Shown here: piece by piece, positions 49,263 through 60,828 of the stretch
How the letters are laid out: every line of letters begins with the position of its first letter
Position numbering within the stretch: the first letter of the stretch is position 1
NCBI GenBank assembly: GCA_014706295.1
Contig: JACSVZ010000039.1
Coordinates: 558,001 to 622,000, forward strand
Length of the DNA stretch: 64,000 nucleotides
DNA from: Lycocorax pyrrhopterus obiensis
Lineage: Eukaryota; Chordata; Aves; Passeriformes; Paradisaeidae
Direction: 5' to 3'
Translations under genes and position numbers: made by a program
The notes under the pieces: generated by a model
Told to the model about the DNA's origin: nothing
Database searches by the model: none
Seen by the model: the letters and a program-made list of their open reading frames with translations, nothing else

Positions 49263-49611
49263 AAATTTGGAGCTAGTAGTAGTTAGAAGAAATTTTTCTT
49301 GAGCTTGCAAAGTTACTGTGCACAGCTTTCAGAATACCAACCAAGATACAACTTACTACATTTTTTAGGTTTGCTTTTAAAATAAGTTGAAGCATCCCAA
49401 CATTTTCAAGGTGAAAAAAATCAGGTGTACCCCCACCATTAACAGAGCATCTCTAATGACTTTTTTATTCATCTGGAAGCAGCAAAATCTGGGCACAATC
49501 AACTGCAGAATCACTGAGATGCGTGCTCCTGTTCTATAGAAGAACACTTTTCAAAAATAATGTATAAAACTTGCATTAACTTTATTCAGTGAGTATTCAC
49601 AGTGATTACAT

Positions 49612-49815
49612 AGAATCACAGAATCATTAAGATTGGAAAAGACTTTCAAGATCATCAAGTCCAGTCTTTGACTGATCAGCACCCTGTTAATTAGACCATG
49701 GCACTGAGTGCCACATCCAGTTATTTCTTGAACACTTCCAGGGATGGTGACTCTGCCACCTCCCTAGGCTGCCCATTCCAATGTCTGACCACCTTTTCAG
49801 TGTAGAATTTCTTTG
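49612..49815 (-). mobile_element. CR1 LINE 3' fragment (antisense)
   Basis: AGAATCACAGAATCATTAAG, then aagactttcaagatcatcaa, gaccatggcactgagtgcca, and aacacttccagggatggtga. It is a reverse-oriented CR1 tail of the same general type as 48084-48292. Confidence 0.9.
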
Positions 49816-52212
49816 TGGTCCAAGCAACATAATCTAACATTACTTTTTTCATAAATGAACAATGTGTATGTGCACATGTATTGGTGCACGGTGCAAATTC
49901 ATGTTATATGTAATAAATAAAAAATAAGCTATCCAGACATGGGATGATTAGCAGTGTATGTAATCTCAAGTCAGACTACAGTGAAATGAAGCTTCAGTTT
50001 GAAATAAGCAGTTTGTAGTTTGTGAAGGAAGCTGATTCTACTAGTTGCACAGAAATTCTTTTGATCTTTTTATGAATATGTCTTTTGATCTCAAGAATAG
50101 TCAAAGGATATCTTTGTGGCAAAAGGTCATACAAAATAATTAGCTGCTTTTGTTAATAATTAAAAGCAGTGAGGTGTTTAATCACATTAGAGGTCATGAG
50201 TCCTCAGTATTTAACCAATCCACATGCTGAAAAATTTTAAACAACTGAGTGGTCAACTAAGAATAAACCCAAAACCCACAGTCTTCAATCAGTTGTTAAA
50301 AGTAAATGGATTACACTACTGTCAAACAGGCATGCCCTGCTCTTACCAGATGGTTACGATGTCTACAACAATTTGAGCATGGAAGAATATATTTTCATTT
50401 GGAGAACTACAGTCTGTCAGAATTTATAAGACATCTTTATATTTTAATGCATGTCTGTTTACCTGAGAACTGGAAGTGTCTAAAAACACATATGAAACTT
50501 GCTGTCTCAACTATCATAGCTGCAATTTGGTTTAGCTGATGTGGGGCAAGAGATACACTGTTCTGAGAAAAGCATGTGAAAATCACGAACAGGAGCATCA
50601 AAATCTTATCATTTGAGCCTTTTTTTTATGTGTTAAAGTGCTGTATTTAATTAAAAATAAAAAATTTTGGCATCATAATTCTTCATTACTCAGCATCAAG
50701 CAGTTTTCAAAACAGGTTATAATGTGTTCATGATGGCTCTATTTTGTATGTAATTCTGATGGAACCAATATGGCTCAAGCATTCCCTTTGAGCATAATCT
50801 GCAATTCTAAACAAATCGCCTGATTCAGGATGTTCAGTGAGTTATGCAATGGCATCTTTTTTTCTGTTCAGAAACAAAGCATTACCATCAGGAAAAAAAA
50901 AAGGATCACATTTCAGCGTCTGATGCAAGGAAAACCTTGTTCTATAAAAGCGATATAAAAGACATGATATGAGGAGAACAGGGAAACTAAAAAACTTGCT
51001 ACCGTTTATAGGCATCATACCATCAGTTATGAAGTGATGCTTTACAGTGCTTTGTCATCACTTACATAAAATTAATGACAACGGATTCCATTCCTTTCTA
51101 TACAGTATATACTAAGGAAAGATAAAACCTTTCCCTGAAAAAATTTCACTGTCTGGAAATCAATACCAGAAGATTCTCATGCCACTAGGTAAGAAAAACA
51201 GTAAAAGCATGTTAGCAAGTAATCAGAATAATACTTAAAAATTAAAGTGACAATATAGCAGATAATTTTCTGCATTTACATTTCATCATTTATGTAAGAG
51301 TAACAAAACAGTGTTGCAAGACTTTCCTTGTATACTGCAACAGATATCTGAGAAGAAAGAATTAAAGTAAGAATATATAAAGAGTTTTTATTTAATTTAC
51401 TACTTTTTGTTGTAGTTCCACAAGATTTTCTTCATGAAGTTTATAAAAAGGCAGAGAGGTAAACAGGTAATTGCTATGATATAGCTGTCCTAGAGTGTAA
51501 AAATTTAGGTTACACTTCTCTACACAGAACTTTAACCAAAGAACATGTGAGCCGTCCTCGCTAACTACCTCATAATAAAGAAAATTGAGTGCATTAAAAT
51601 ATCCACATTATTGTGATTGAATCCTGAGACATTTTGATTAACATTCCTCTGTGCAAGCATGAGGGGTCAGCTGAATCATGGGGTACAATGTCCATTTCCT
51701 TCTATTGACTCAGCTGGGTCAGGCATAAGTTTCAATGAAATGAGTTTCATTTCTTGGAACATAGTGACTTAATCACACTTCACTCACTAGAAAGACCAGG
51801 TGCCCACTTGAGACACAGTGGTTGTGCTATTTCTTCTAGCACCTTGCCTGTTTAACCAGTTCAGAGCTTAAAGGATACAGAGTAAATTCTTTTTTCTGGA
51901 GGTAGTTTGCACTTTGTTTCCCAAAGGAGCATTGCACCCAGCAATCACAGTGGTGGTCTGGAAGAGATTTGTGTCAATTTCTTTTGCCAAAAATGCTCTG
52001 CTTTGGGTGAAAGTAAATGGTCTTTAGGCTACAGGGAGCTTTAATATGGTGAAAGAGTCATTACCAGGCAGTAATATGAGGGCTCTGGTTTTGATTCCCT
52101 GGTCCAGATAGCATGTATTTTTCTTTAGAGACAACTGAAATTTGCCCTATTTTCAGATAAGAAACCAAATTACCTTCATGTGAGGGGTTGTAGATGATAC
52201 CACATGACATGC

Positions 52213-52329
52213 AGATGTGGTGCTTCGAGACATGGTTTAGTGTTGGACTTGGCCGTGTCGGGTGAATGGTTGGACTCAATGATCCTAGAGGTCTTCTCCA
52301 GTGATTCCTAATGATTCTGTGATCCTGTG
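52213..52329 (+). mobile_element. CR1 LINE 3' tail
   Basis: Plus-strand CR1 ending: GATGTGGTGCTTCGAGACAT, then ggtttagtgttggacttggc, gaatggttggactcaatgat, and a terminus TGATTCTGTGATCCTGTG. It is severely 5'-truncated. Confidence 0.9.
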
Positions 52330-52446
52330 CTGTCTCAGCCAAAGAGTCATTCCTTTGATGGAAGAGCTGTAATAGCTGTGTTGTCTTGGTGATTGTCTTA
52401 TTTGAAGTGGAACATAGGACTGACTAGACACCCTCTAGAAGTTCCT

Positions 52447-52498
52447 TCAAACCAAACCGAGCCAAACCAAACCAAAGCAAGCCAAACCAAACCAAACT
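52447..52498. repeat. (AACCA)n-type simple repeat
   Basis: Imperfect five-base units AACCA/GCCAA over about 50 bases. Confidence 0.85.
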
Positions 52499-53465
52499 CA
52501 GTATTCTGCTCTGACATTCTCCCTGACCACCTGAAGATTGACTAATCTGGTGAATTGGGCTGCAAGGTGAGAGAGATGGGCTTTAACACTGACACAGAAG
52601 TGAAAGGAGTATGAGTGTGCCAGCCCTCTGACTGCTGACTTATTGGCCAGAAACTGGTTAGAGCATCTATTGTCTGTATTTTGTAAAAATTTTAGTATTC
52701 CAGACGTAAAATCACAGGAGAGTTTTTGGAGGTTGTTACCTATATGTGGACATACATGCTCTGATCTACACTGGAGGAAATAGCATGTGGTCTGGCAGTC
52801 TTACACACAAGTAAGCCTTTTTATTCATGCAAGAATCTGCCCCATGGCACTTGCCTTTGCCAGTTTCATTCCTCCGAGGATCCTTGGCAGTAGTGCTGAG
52901 AAGTCGCCTACTAAAAAAGAGCCACGATCTTTGCGCTGCATGGCAACATGGAAGCTGTTTTATGGACCTCTGCTATACTGTGGCACTATCGTGGTCATGC
53001 ACTGGCATGTCAGGCTGGCTGCACATGTTAGTAGTGCATAATAAATCTATTCTTATTGACTGTGCAGTCCAGTTTAGTCTTCAAAGTTATGCTAATGTTT
53101 CTCCTCAAAACTACCATACTGTACTGCTCTTGTAGGTGAGAAGGAGTGCCATCTGCTCAGCCATGTAAATTGTCACCATTTCATTCACTTAAAAGGAGTT
53201 TTGTCAGTTTGCTCTAATTGTAAGTATGTCCCACTGAATTTAACAAGCTTAAACCATTAATTCATTCATTTTTTTTCTGGTGTGAAATGCAGTCTTCAGG
53301 TTAATATTAAAAATGTAGGTTCTTGAAGCCCAGAATTCCTTGTATCTGGCAACTATTTAAAGAAGACTGAAGAAGAAAAAAACACTCCTCAGAAAACCTT
53401 AAATGTTTTAGACTAGTAAAATGAATTTCTAATGCAAATGCTGTAGAAATAGAATAGGTCATTTA

Positions 53466-53512
53466 TACAGGTATACATATGCAAATATATATATATATAC
53501 ACACACACATGC
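53466..53512. repeat. TA/CA dinucleotide microsatellite
   Basis: A run of about seven TA units followed by CA units, then further imperfect GATA-like units to about 53536. Confidence 0.9.
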
Positions 53513-54259
53513 TTTTAGACAGATGGATAGATAGGTACACAAATGACAAGGTGACCAAGTTGTGCTAAAGAGGCAGAGAAAGTAATTTTTATTTATCTGG
53601 TGAATATGTTTCAACTATAACAAGTGGTTTTCAAAGATAAAACTTTGTTTCCTTTACATGAAACTTTTCTTGACTCAGAAAAACCCTTTACAGCTGACGG
53701 GTTGTAGATAATTCTAACAGATAGAGGTAGCTGTAATCCATATTGTATCTGCTTCGAAACTCTTAACCTGGGCTTCCTGTGGCTCCAGGCACTCATCAGG
53801 GAAGGGCCGTGGACTGACATAAATCCTTTCTCCCAGCAGCTGGGCTGTTGCTTCAGAGAAGAGCATCTGCTTGCAGCATGAGAGGGTCACATTACCATGG
53901 TTTCTATGCCTGATATAAAGCGGTGGTGATACACAAATGTGAGCACCAGCAGGTACAAATGAAGATGCCATTTAAAAGTTGCATGATGTGGCTCAAGTGA
54001 TACAATTTAAAATTCAACTCAGTCTGTACAAGTTATGCCCTGATGCAGCTGTCCAGAAATCTGAAAGTCCATATGTGGGACTCAGGTTGCACATTAGAAC
54101 TAGAAAGATTGGGCTGTGCATATTTTAAGGGGAGAAAATTGCATGTGCCCATAAGCTGCTACAAATATCAATTCCATAGGAGGTTTTAAGAGGTAATCAC
54201 CCATCTGCCAAAATATCCATGTTGTCTTTAATCATGTTTCTGCTGAATGAGTAGAAAAC

Positions 54260-54345
54260 ATAAAAAAAAAAAAAATTAAAAAACACCAAAACAACACCCC
54301 CCCTCAAAAAAAAAAAACCGAAACCAAAAAACCAAAACCAGAATG
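54260..54345. repeat. A-rich low-complexity tract
   Basis: Long A runs broken by CACC, a C7 run and AACC units. Confidence 0.85.
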
Positions 54346-56097
54346 AAACCAGGATTGCCAAACCCTGTAATTATGAAGAAAACAAGTGATTAAAAGGAAT
54401 TGGCTGTAATGAAAGTGAACCTACATTTTATTACATGTGTAATTTTGGGACTAGGCATAGTTGTTTTGACTTGCAACAACACTAAAACACCTATTAAAGG
54501 GAAGGACACTTCATTTAAATCTGTGGAAACTACTGTATAAGTATAGTTCATAAAATGAACTAAATTCACTTCTAACTAAATTCTGTTCAGTTTAGTTCTA
54601 ACTAAATTCTAGACTTTTGTTGAAATAATTCACTGTTTGATCTTCCAGTTATGTTATGTAAAATAAATGCACAGTTCTTCATTTCAACTGTGACATTCAT
54701 TTGCTCTCTCCTGTGAGCTTGATTGACTATATAACTTCATGTCTCAAGGATTTAGGAAACAATGAAAGAAAGAGCAGCAAATCAGCAGAGTGAAATTCTT
54801 ATGTAGGTTACTTGGATAATTCATGTCTGAGAATAAAGAAATATGAGTTCTGTGGGATACATGTGATAGTTGATATATGTGCTTTATATATAATTTCCTT
54901 AAGGTCTGTAAGAAAATTAAATTGAAGTTTAATCAGAAGTTTTGCTCTGCACTGATCTATGAGAATGTAAGATGAAATTGGATGAAGAAATGTGTTTATG
55001 GAGATGATCCTCTTGCATTCCTATGCACCTTGCATTTGGAGAGAAGCTGTTTTCCAATAGCTTTCGTAATTTTTATTTCTTCTTCAACTCTAATATTTTA
55101 TTTATGCTTTATTCCTATATCCTACACACAGATATGTGCATGAATACATTGAGAGCCATGCACATATGAATATAATTCTCTCAAGAGAAAATGTGGCTGT
55201 CAATAAATATGCAATGTGGCACATTAGTGACCAGCACAGGCAGTTCTAAGATGCATGACTTGATTATTTCTAAACCAGATTTCTTCAAACATGCCAAAGG
55301 CAGGTATATGTCAAGATAAAAGCTACATGAATTGGAGTGTAAAAGGGCAACCTAAACATTATTCAAAATATTCAGAAATCTGTTTGCTTATATTCCATTC
55401 CTCAGAACCAGCCAGACTGGATTTTTACTACACTTTGATAATAATTTAGAGTTGGGTAGGTCGCGAACAAACATGAACCATATTGGCACAATAGATCATG
55501 TTCCTAAACCTCTAAATGTCACAATAGAAATTAAATACCTTCTCAACCAGAACTGTGGCCATTGCAAGTGAGGTTCTATAAAAAAGTAAAAAATATGTTT
55601 TCCCATTTGTTTCCTCATTTGAAATATTCATTTATGTAGCCCTCAGAACACTGTTCCTTGCTATTAAATGTCTTAGACATTTAGATACTTCAGCTTTTAA
55701 ATGCTTCAGACTGTCCAGAGTTTTTGGAGTACTGTCAATATTCAAAGAAACCTATGCTGCCACTGGTGTTTCTTCATATGCTAAAAAATCCTCTCTTCCT
55801 CATAAGGAATTACTTCTACACTTGTTTTCAGGGCTAAGTTGTTCTGCCAATATTCATGAAGATGAACTTGTCCTTGCTACTTATATTTTATTTGTGGAAA
55901 ACAGATCAGATAGACTGCCTGAATGCTCTGGGAGTTAGTTCAGTTTAAAGTCAATACTGAGCCAAAGAGATGGTCCCAGTGTCCCACAGATCATTCCTTA
56001 GACTGTCAATCAATACATTTCACCTGGGTCTCTCTAACTGCTAAGTCAAGTAGCAAGTAACACCAAGGAGGGAAGCACACAATCGTTGGAAAGATAA

Positions 56098-56150
56098 TGA
56101 AAACCTCTGTGAGACCAAGGGTCTATCTAGCCCAGTTTTGGCTCTCATAT
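56098..56150. mobile_element. Possible ancient CR1/L3-like scrap
   Basis: GAGACCAAGGGTCTATCTAG followed by CCCAGTTTTGGCTC resembles the GGTCCATCTAGCCCAGTATC block common to old CR1-type repeats of reptiles and birds. It is too short to be firm. Confidence 0.35.
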
Positions 56151-56300
56151 ACAGCGGGAAAGGCTGTTACAATGTTTTTTAGAGTTTACTTGCTGGCATG
56201 TATTTTCTCCATTGTGTGCTGTTTCAGCTTGCAGACACTGTTGAGCTCCTCATTACTGCTGTAAATGATCATCCTTCATTCCTGGTCAGTATTTTTTTCC

Positions 56301-56799
56301 TGTACAGAGTCCAGCTCTGGGGTCCTCATCATAAGGAAGACATGGACCTATTGAAGCAAGCCCAGAGGAGGCCACCAAGATGATTAGAGGGATGGAGCAT
56401 GTCTCCTATGAGGAAAGGCTGAAAGAAGCCTGGAAAAAAGAATGCTTTGAGGTGGCCTAATTGCAGCCTTCCAGTACCTGAAGGGAGTCTACAAGAAAGA
56501 TGGAGAGAGACTTTTTATAAGGGCTTGTGTTAATTGGACAAGGGGGAATGGATTCAAACTAAAAGAGAGTAGGCTTAGATGAGATTTTAGGAGGAAGTTC
56601 TTTACAGTGAGGGTGGTGAGGCACTGGAACAGGTTGCCCAGGCAAGTCGAAGATGTCCCATCAAAGTCAAGTTGGATGGGGCTCTGAGCAACCTGGTCTA
56701 GTGAGGGGTGTCCCAGCACATGGCAGGGGGTTGGAACAGGATGATCTTTAAGGTCCCTTCCAACTGAAACTATTTTATAATCTTATGATTCTATGATCC
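56301..56799 (+). mobile_element. CR1 LINE 3' fragment (sense, about 500 bp)
   Basis: The longest clean CR1 3' copy here. It runs from GTCCAGCTCTGGGGTCCTCA (end of ORF2) through aggaggccaccaagatgatt, cagccttccagtacctgaag, gacaagggggaatggattca, GTGAGGCACTGGAACAGGTT, and ggttggaacaggatgatctt, ending TTATGATTCTATGATCC. Frame breaks are present (for example a stop after aggccaccaagatgatt) and it is inactive. Confidence 0.95.
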
Positions 56800-58631
56800 T
56801 TCTATTTTGCTTATATCTCTTTGGTAAGAAAGTGCCATTGCTACAATTTTATTGAACAGAGTGACACAGGAAATCAGAGTAAGGGAACTAAATTTTTGTC
56901 TCCATCTTCTTTACTAGCACCCTACCTAATAAGGTTAGTTAACCTATTTGACCCACATGATTAAGAAAAATACTAATTAGCAACTAACTTGGACTGAAGT
57001 TTTGCCAACTTTTTTTAACCTAGCTGCTTTCATAGATGTTCATTTGTTTAGCCTTCTTCAGTGTGTTAATATTTGTTTCCAAGATCATCCACTAGGTTTT
57101 CTTGTCTTTATGTGCAAAGCAAAAATGCAATTTATACACAGAGTCTTCACTAAAATAAGTAATACTTTTTAACCATATCTCCTTCCAAGTGTTATTGATC
57201 ATACTCAAGATGATTTCAGCTAATTATCCACAGGAAGTAGGTCACCTGATAGCCACTGGACACTCCATTAGCAGAAAATACCAAACCCTTTTAAATTTAG
57301 AGAGTAAGAGTAAGAAAGACTGTAAGATGAAGAACCTGTCTTCAATAAAGCAAATGGGAGGAGTTCAATAAAGCTGACAGAGAACTTGAAGCAACAAAGA
57401 ATTTGGAGACATCAAAGAGAAGTTGGTTTCCATTAATTTGCCTTTCTCAAAAGTGTCTGCTTTCCATTTATATTACCCTCAAAGCTCATCAACTAAATTT
57501 TACAGAGCCTTACTTCACTTTTTTGCTGGAGGACTTATTTTGATGAGTTGAAATTATGCAATGTTTTTTTTTCTCCTTCTTTGGTGAAATGACAGCTGTA
57601 AATCAGGCTGCAGCCATATACAACATCAGAATTTATATTTTCCAAAGATATATACTTATGCATCAGAGATGTTAATTCAGTTTTGAAAAACTGGGTGCTT
57701 AGCTAAATTGATTATAAATTAAATAGAGTAGATTTTGACATGTGTCCAAACCACTGTTCCTCAAACCTAAATTCTTTGCATGTTTCCAGGAGAGAGGATT
57801 TATATTTTTCTAACAGAACTCACAAATAAAGATACTACATCATTTGTAACTGAAAGAGTTGCTGGTGAGTACTGTGTCAAATGTCATCCCATACTGATTT
57901 TCTATGCTTAAATTACAGTTGCATGACTTAAGTGCAGTAAGCTTGCACCACAAGGCTAAGAAAGCCCCTGTGAAATATCTAAGTAGCTCACAGAAACCTT
58001 GCAAAATCCTGTCAAATATGAGAAACTCAAAAAAAAAAATCATTCAGTTTTCTCTGAAGGAATTAAAAGATGACATAAACTTCCTTGAAAATAAAACTTT
58101 ATATTTCAAAAACTGACAGATCCTCCACTATAAAATCATAAATGCCACTCAAATTGGACTTTTATAAGGGCTTAGACAGTGAGATTTCAAAGCAAATCCT
58201 TTAAAGGAATTATTGAGTTATTAATATCAGAAAACCATGAACATTGGATTGCTAGGTGACTAAAACAGTTCAAACTAAAAAGAACAAATGATAAAGCATG
58301 GATTTGTATTTTCAATTTAAAACAAAGAAATAATAAGATCATAAAATAATTTTGAGCCTCCACAAAACCTACAGGGTAAATCTGTGCATTGGAAAATTTC
58401 CCATCATCTTCATTATTTTTCCCTAGTTTGATTTTTGATTTCTAGGATCACTTAGAAGCTAAAGTTTCTTGCATGATGATTAGCACATTGAACAATCTGC
58501 TAACTATTTAGCAGTCACGCTTGGTAGTGAGTTCTCTAATGTCCTAGTTATAAATACTACCAAAAAACATGTTACAAAAATTATAAGGGTAAACGCACCT
58601 TTGATTCTGATAGATGCTAAAAATTGATAGT

Positions 58632-59175
58632 TGTGGTGGTTGACCTGGGCTGGGTGCCAGGTGCCTTCCAAGCCATCCTACTTCTTCGCTCCTTGGCAGG
58701 ATGCAGGTGAAGAAAATAAGAAGCAGAAAAAATCATGATTGAAGGTAAAGGCAGTTTGATAAAGCAAAAGCAAAGGATGTACATGGAAGCAAAGGAAAAC
58801 CAAAAGATTTCTTCTGTACTTCCCATCAGTAGGTGGCATCCAGCCACTTCACAGGTAGGGCTTTAGTGTGAATAGCAGCTGCTTTGGAAGACCCATGCTG
58901 TACTAATGAACTCCCCTCCTCACCCTTCTCTCAGCCTTTACTGCTGAGCAGATGTCCTATGGTATGGATATCCCTTTGGTTACTTTGAGTCAGCTGTCCT
59001 GGGTATGTCCCCTTCCAAGATCTTTGCCCACCCCCAATCTACTGGGTGCAGCAGAGGGAATTTTGGAGGGACAGCACTGATGCTGTGTCATCAATACTTT
59101 TCTAGATACCCCTACAATGCACAGCACTATGAGGCTGCAGTGGGGAAAACTAACCTTGTCTCAGACACACGCAAT
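58632..59175 (+). mobile_element. Solo LTR of an avian endogenous retrovirus
   Basis: Begins TGTGGTGGTTGACCTGGGCT, then ggtgccaggtgccttccaag, and ends around GAAAACTAACCTTGTCTCAG plus acacacgcaata. Internal blocks such as ggtatggatatccctttggt, GAGTCAGCTGTCCTGGGTAT and ccaagatctttgcccacccc match, in my memory, a solo LTR type frequent in songbirds. No viral gene sequence flanks it. A shared ATAG at both sides is too short to call a target duplication. The ERV class is uncertain (ERVK or ERVL). Confidence 0.75.
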
Positions 59176-60249
59176 AGAGCAGCATCTCATTTTAAAGCAT
59201 GTTTTTTAATCTGTTGAAACAAGTCACTGTCTTCTGATCTCTAACATTAAAATAAACCTCCAAAGCCTCATAAAGAAATGTCTTCTTGTTTAAATAGTTA
59301 CTAATAATAGCAATTGAAATTAACACCAAGACTCTGAAACTGGATAGAAGTAACTGTAGAAACTTCTTCTGTAGAAACTGAAAACAAGAATTGTTACAAT
59401 TCCTTTTATTGTTTTCCTTGATGCAAGTATCTGCGCAATATGTTTAAGCACAAAAACACGCTACTCAGGTACAACTGAACCGATTGAAAAAATAATGATA
59501 CACATTTGTAAGATCAAAGCAAGTGTCCTTTCTTTCCAAAAATAAAAGCACTGCTGCAAAGACTTAAACATAAACAGCCAGTTGGATGAAAACCAGCTGA
59601 ACCTGCTTTTTTGACACCATTTTCTGGGAGGATGATTTTCAGTCACTTCAGTTATGGGTCAGTGAATAAAGAGGAAGTAACTTACTGGTTGATCATTATC
59701 TGCCATGGTCATTACTTGTTTTGCGCCAGTCTCACTGAGACTGAAATTTAATCCTGAAGGAGCGCAGTTGACACAGTGATTTTGACTTCATTTCAGTCAT
59801 TGAGATATAACACTGTGAAAGGTACCCAGATTTTCTGAAAACTGAGATAATGTGCCCCCTTAGGTAAATGTTTTGGAGGTCAAAGAGTTGCTTGTATTAT
59901 CAGGAGATGAGCAGAATAGACTCTTTTTTCAAGAAAGATTTCTCATTGGTTTGGTTCAGCTCCTTTCACTCATCCCTTAGAGCAGTGGGCCTTTGGGTTA
60001 GTGGCCAGGAAACTGGTATGTTTCCTTCTGAGGACCTGCTGCTTTCTGGCTCCTAGCTGGAATCTGTCAGGCTTCTGTGTAGTTGCTGGGCCAGGCAGAC
60101 AGACAACTGAGTAGACAAGTGCACACTGCGTGTGCAAGTTTTTCATGCAGTTTTGTACATACAGCAAGTCTGAAACATCAGGCATCGGGGTTTGGACCCA
60201 GAAGTGTTGGCAGATGGAGGTCAAGGTGTAGATCTCCTCAGTTACTAAT

Positions 60250-60828
60250 AGAATCACAGAATATGCTGAGTTGGAAGGGAGCCACAAGAATCATCAAAGT
60301 CCAACTCCTGGCCTTGCACAGCACAATCCCCAAGAGTCACACCATGTGACTGAGAGTATTGTCCAAACACTTGAACTTTGTCAGGCTGGTGCTGTGACCA
60401 CTGCCCTGGGGAGCCTGTTCAGTGCTCAGCCACCCCTCTGGGTGAAGAACCTTTTCCTGATATCCAACCTAAACCTCCCCTTACACAACTTCAGGCCATT
60501 CCCTTGCTCCTGTCACTGGTCACCACAGAGAAGAGATCAGTGCCTGCCCCTCCTCTTCCCCTCAAGGGGAAGTTGTAACTGCAGTGAGGTCTCCCCTCAG
60601 TCTCCTCCAGGCTGAACAGACCAAATGCCCTCAACCACTCCTCATTCAGCTTCTCCTCAAGGCCCTTCACCATCCTCATGGCCCTCCTTTGGACACTCTC
60701 TAACAGTTTAATGTCTTTCTCACATCATGGTGCCCAAATATGCCCCCAGCACTGGAGGTGAGGCCGCCCCAGTGCAGAGCAGAGCAGGACAATCCCCTCC
60801 CTTGCTCGGTTGGTGATGCTGTGCTTGA
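60250..60828 (-). mobile_element. CR1 LINE 3' fragment (antisense, about 580 bp)
   Basis: Begins AGAATCACAGAATATGCTGA, then gttggaagggagccacaaga, ggtgaagaaccttttcctga, CAACCTAAACCTCCCC, ctgaacagaccaaatgccct, a ccttcaccatcctcatggcc segment, and AGCACTGGAGGTGAGGCCGC. This is a long reverse-oriented CR1 reaching into the end of ORF2. The ORFs on both strands in this block are shadows of the LINE. Confidence 0.95.

Noticed and set aside
60083..60679. Overlapping ORFs of 60-114 codons on both strands.
   Set aside because: They lie in or overlap the antisense CR1 LINE fragment at 60250-60828.
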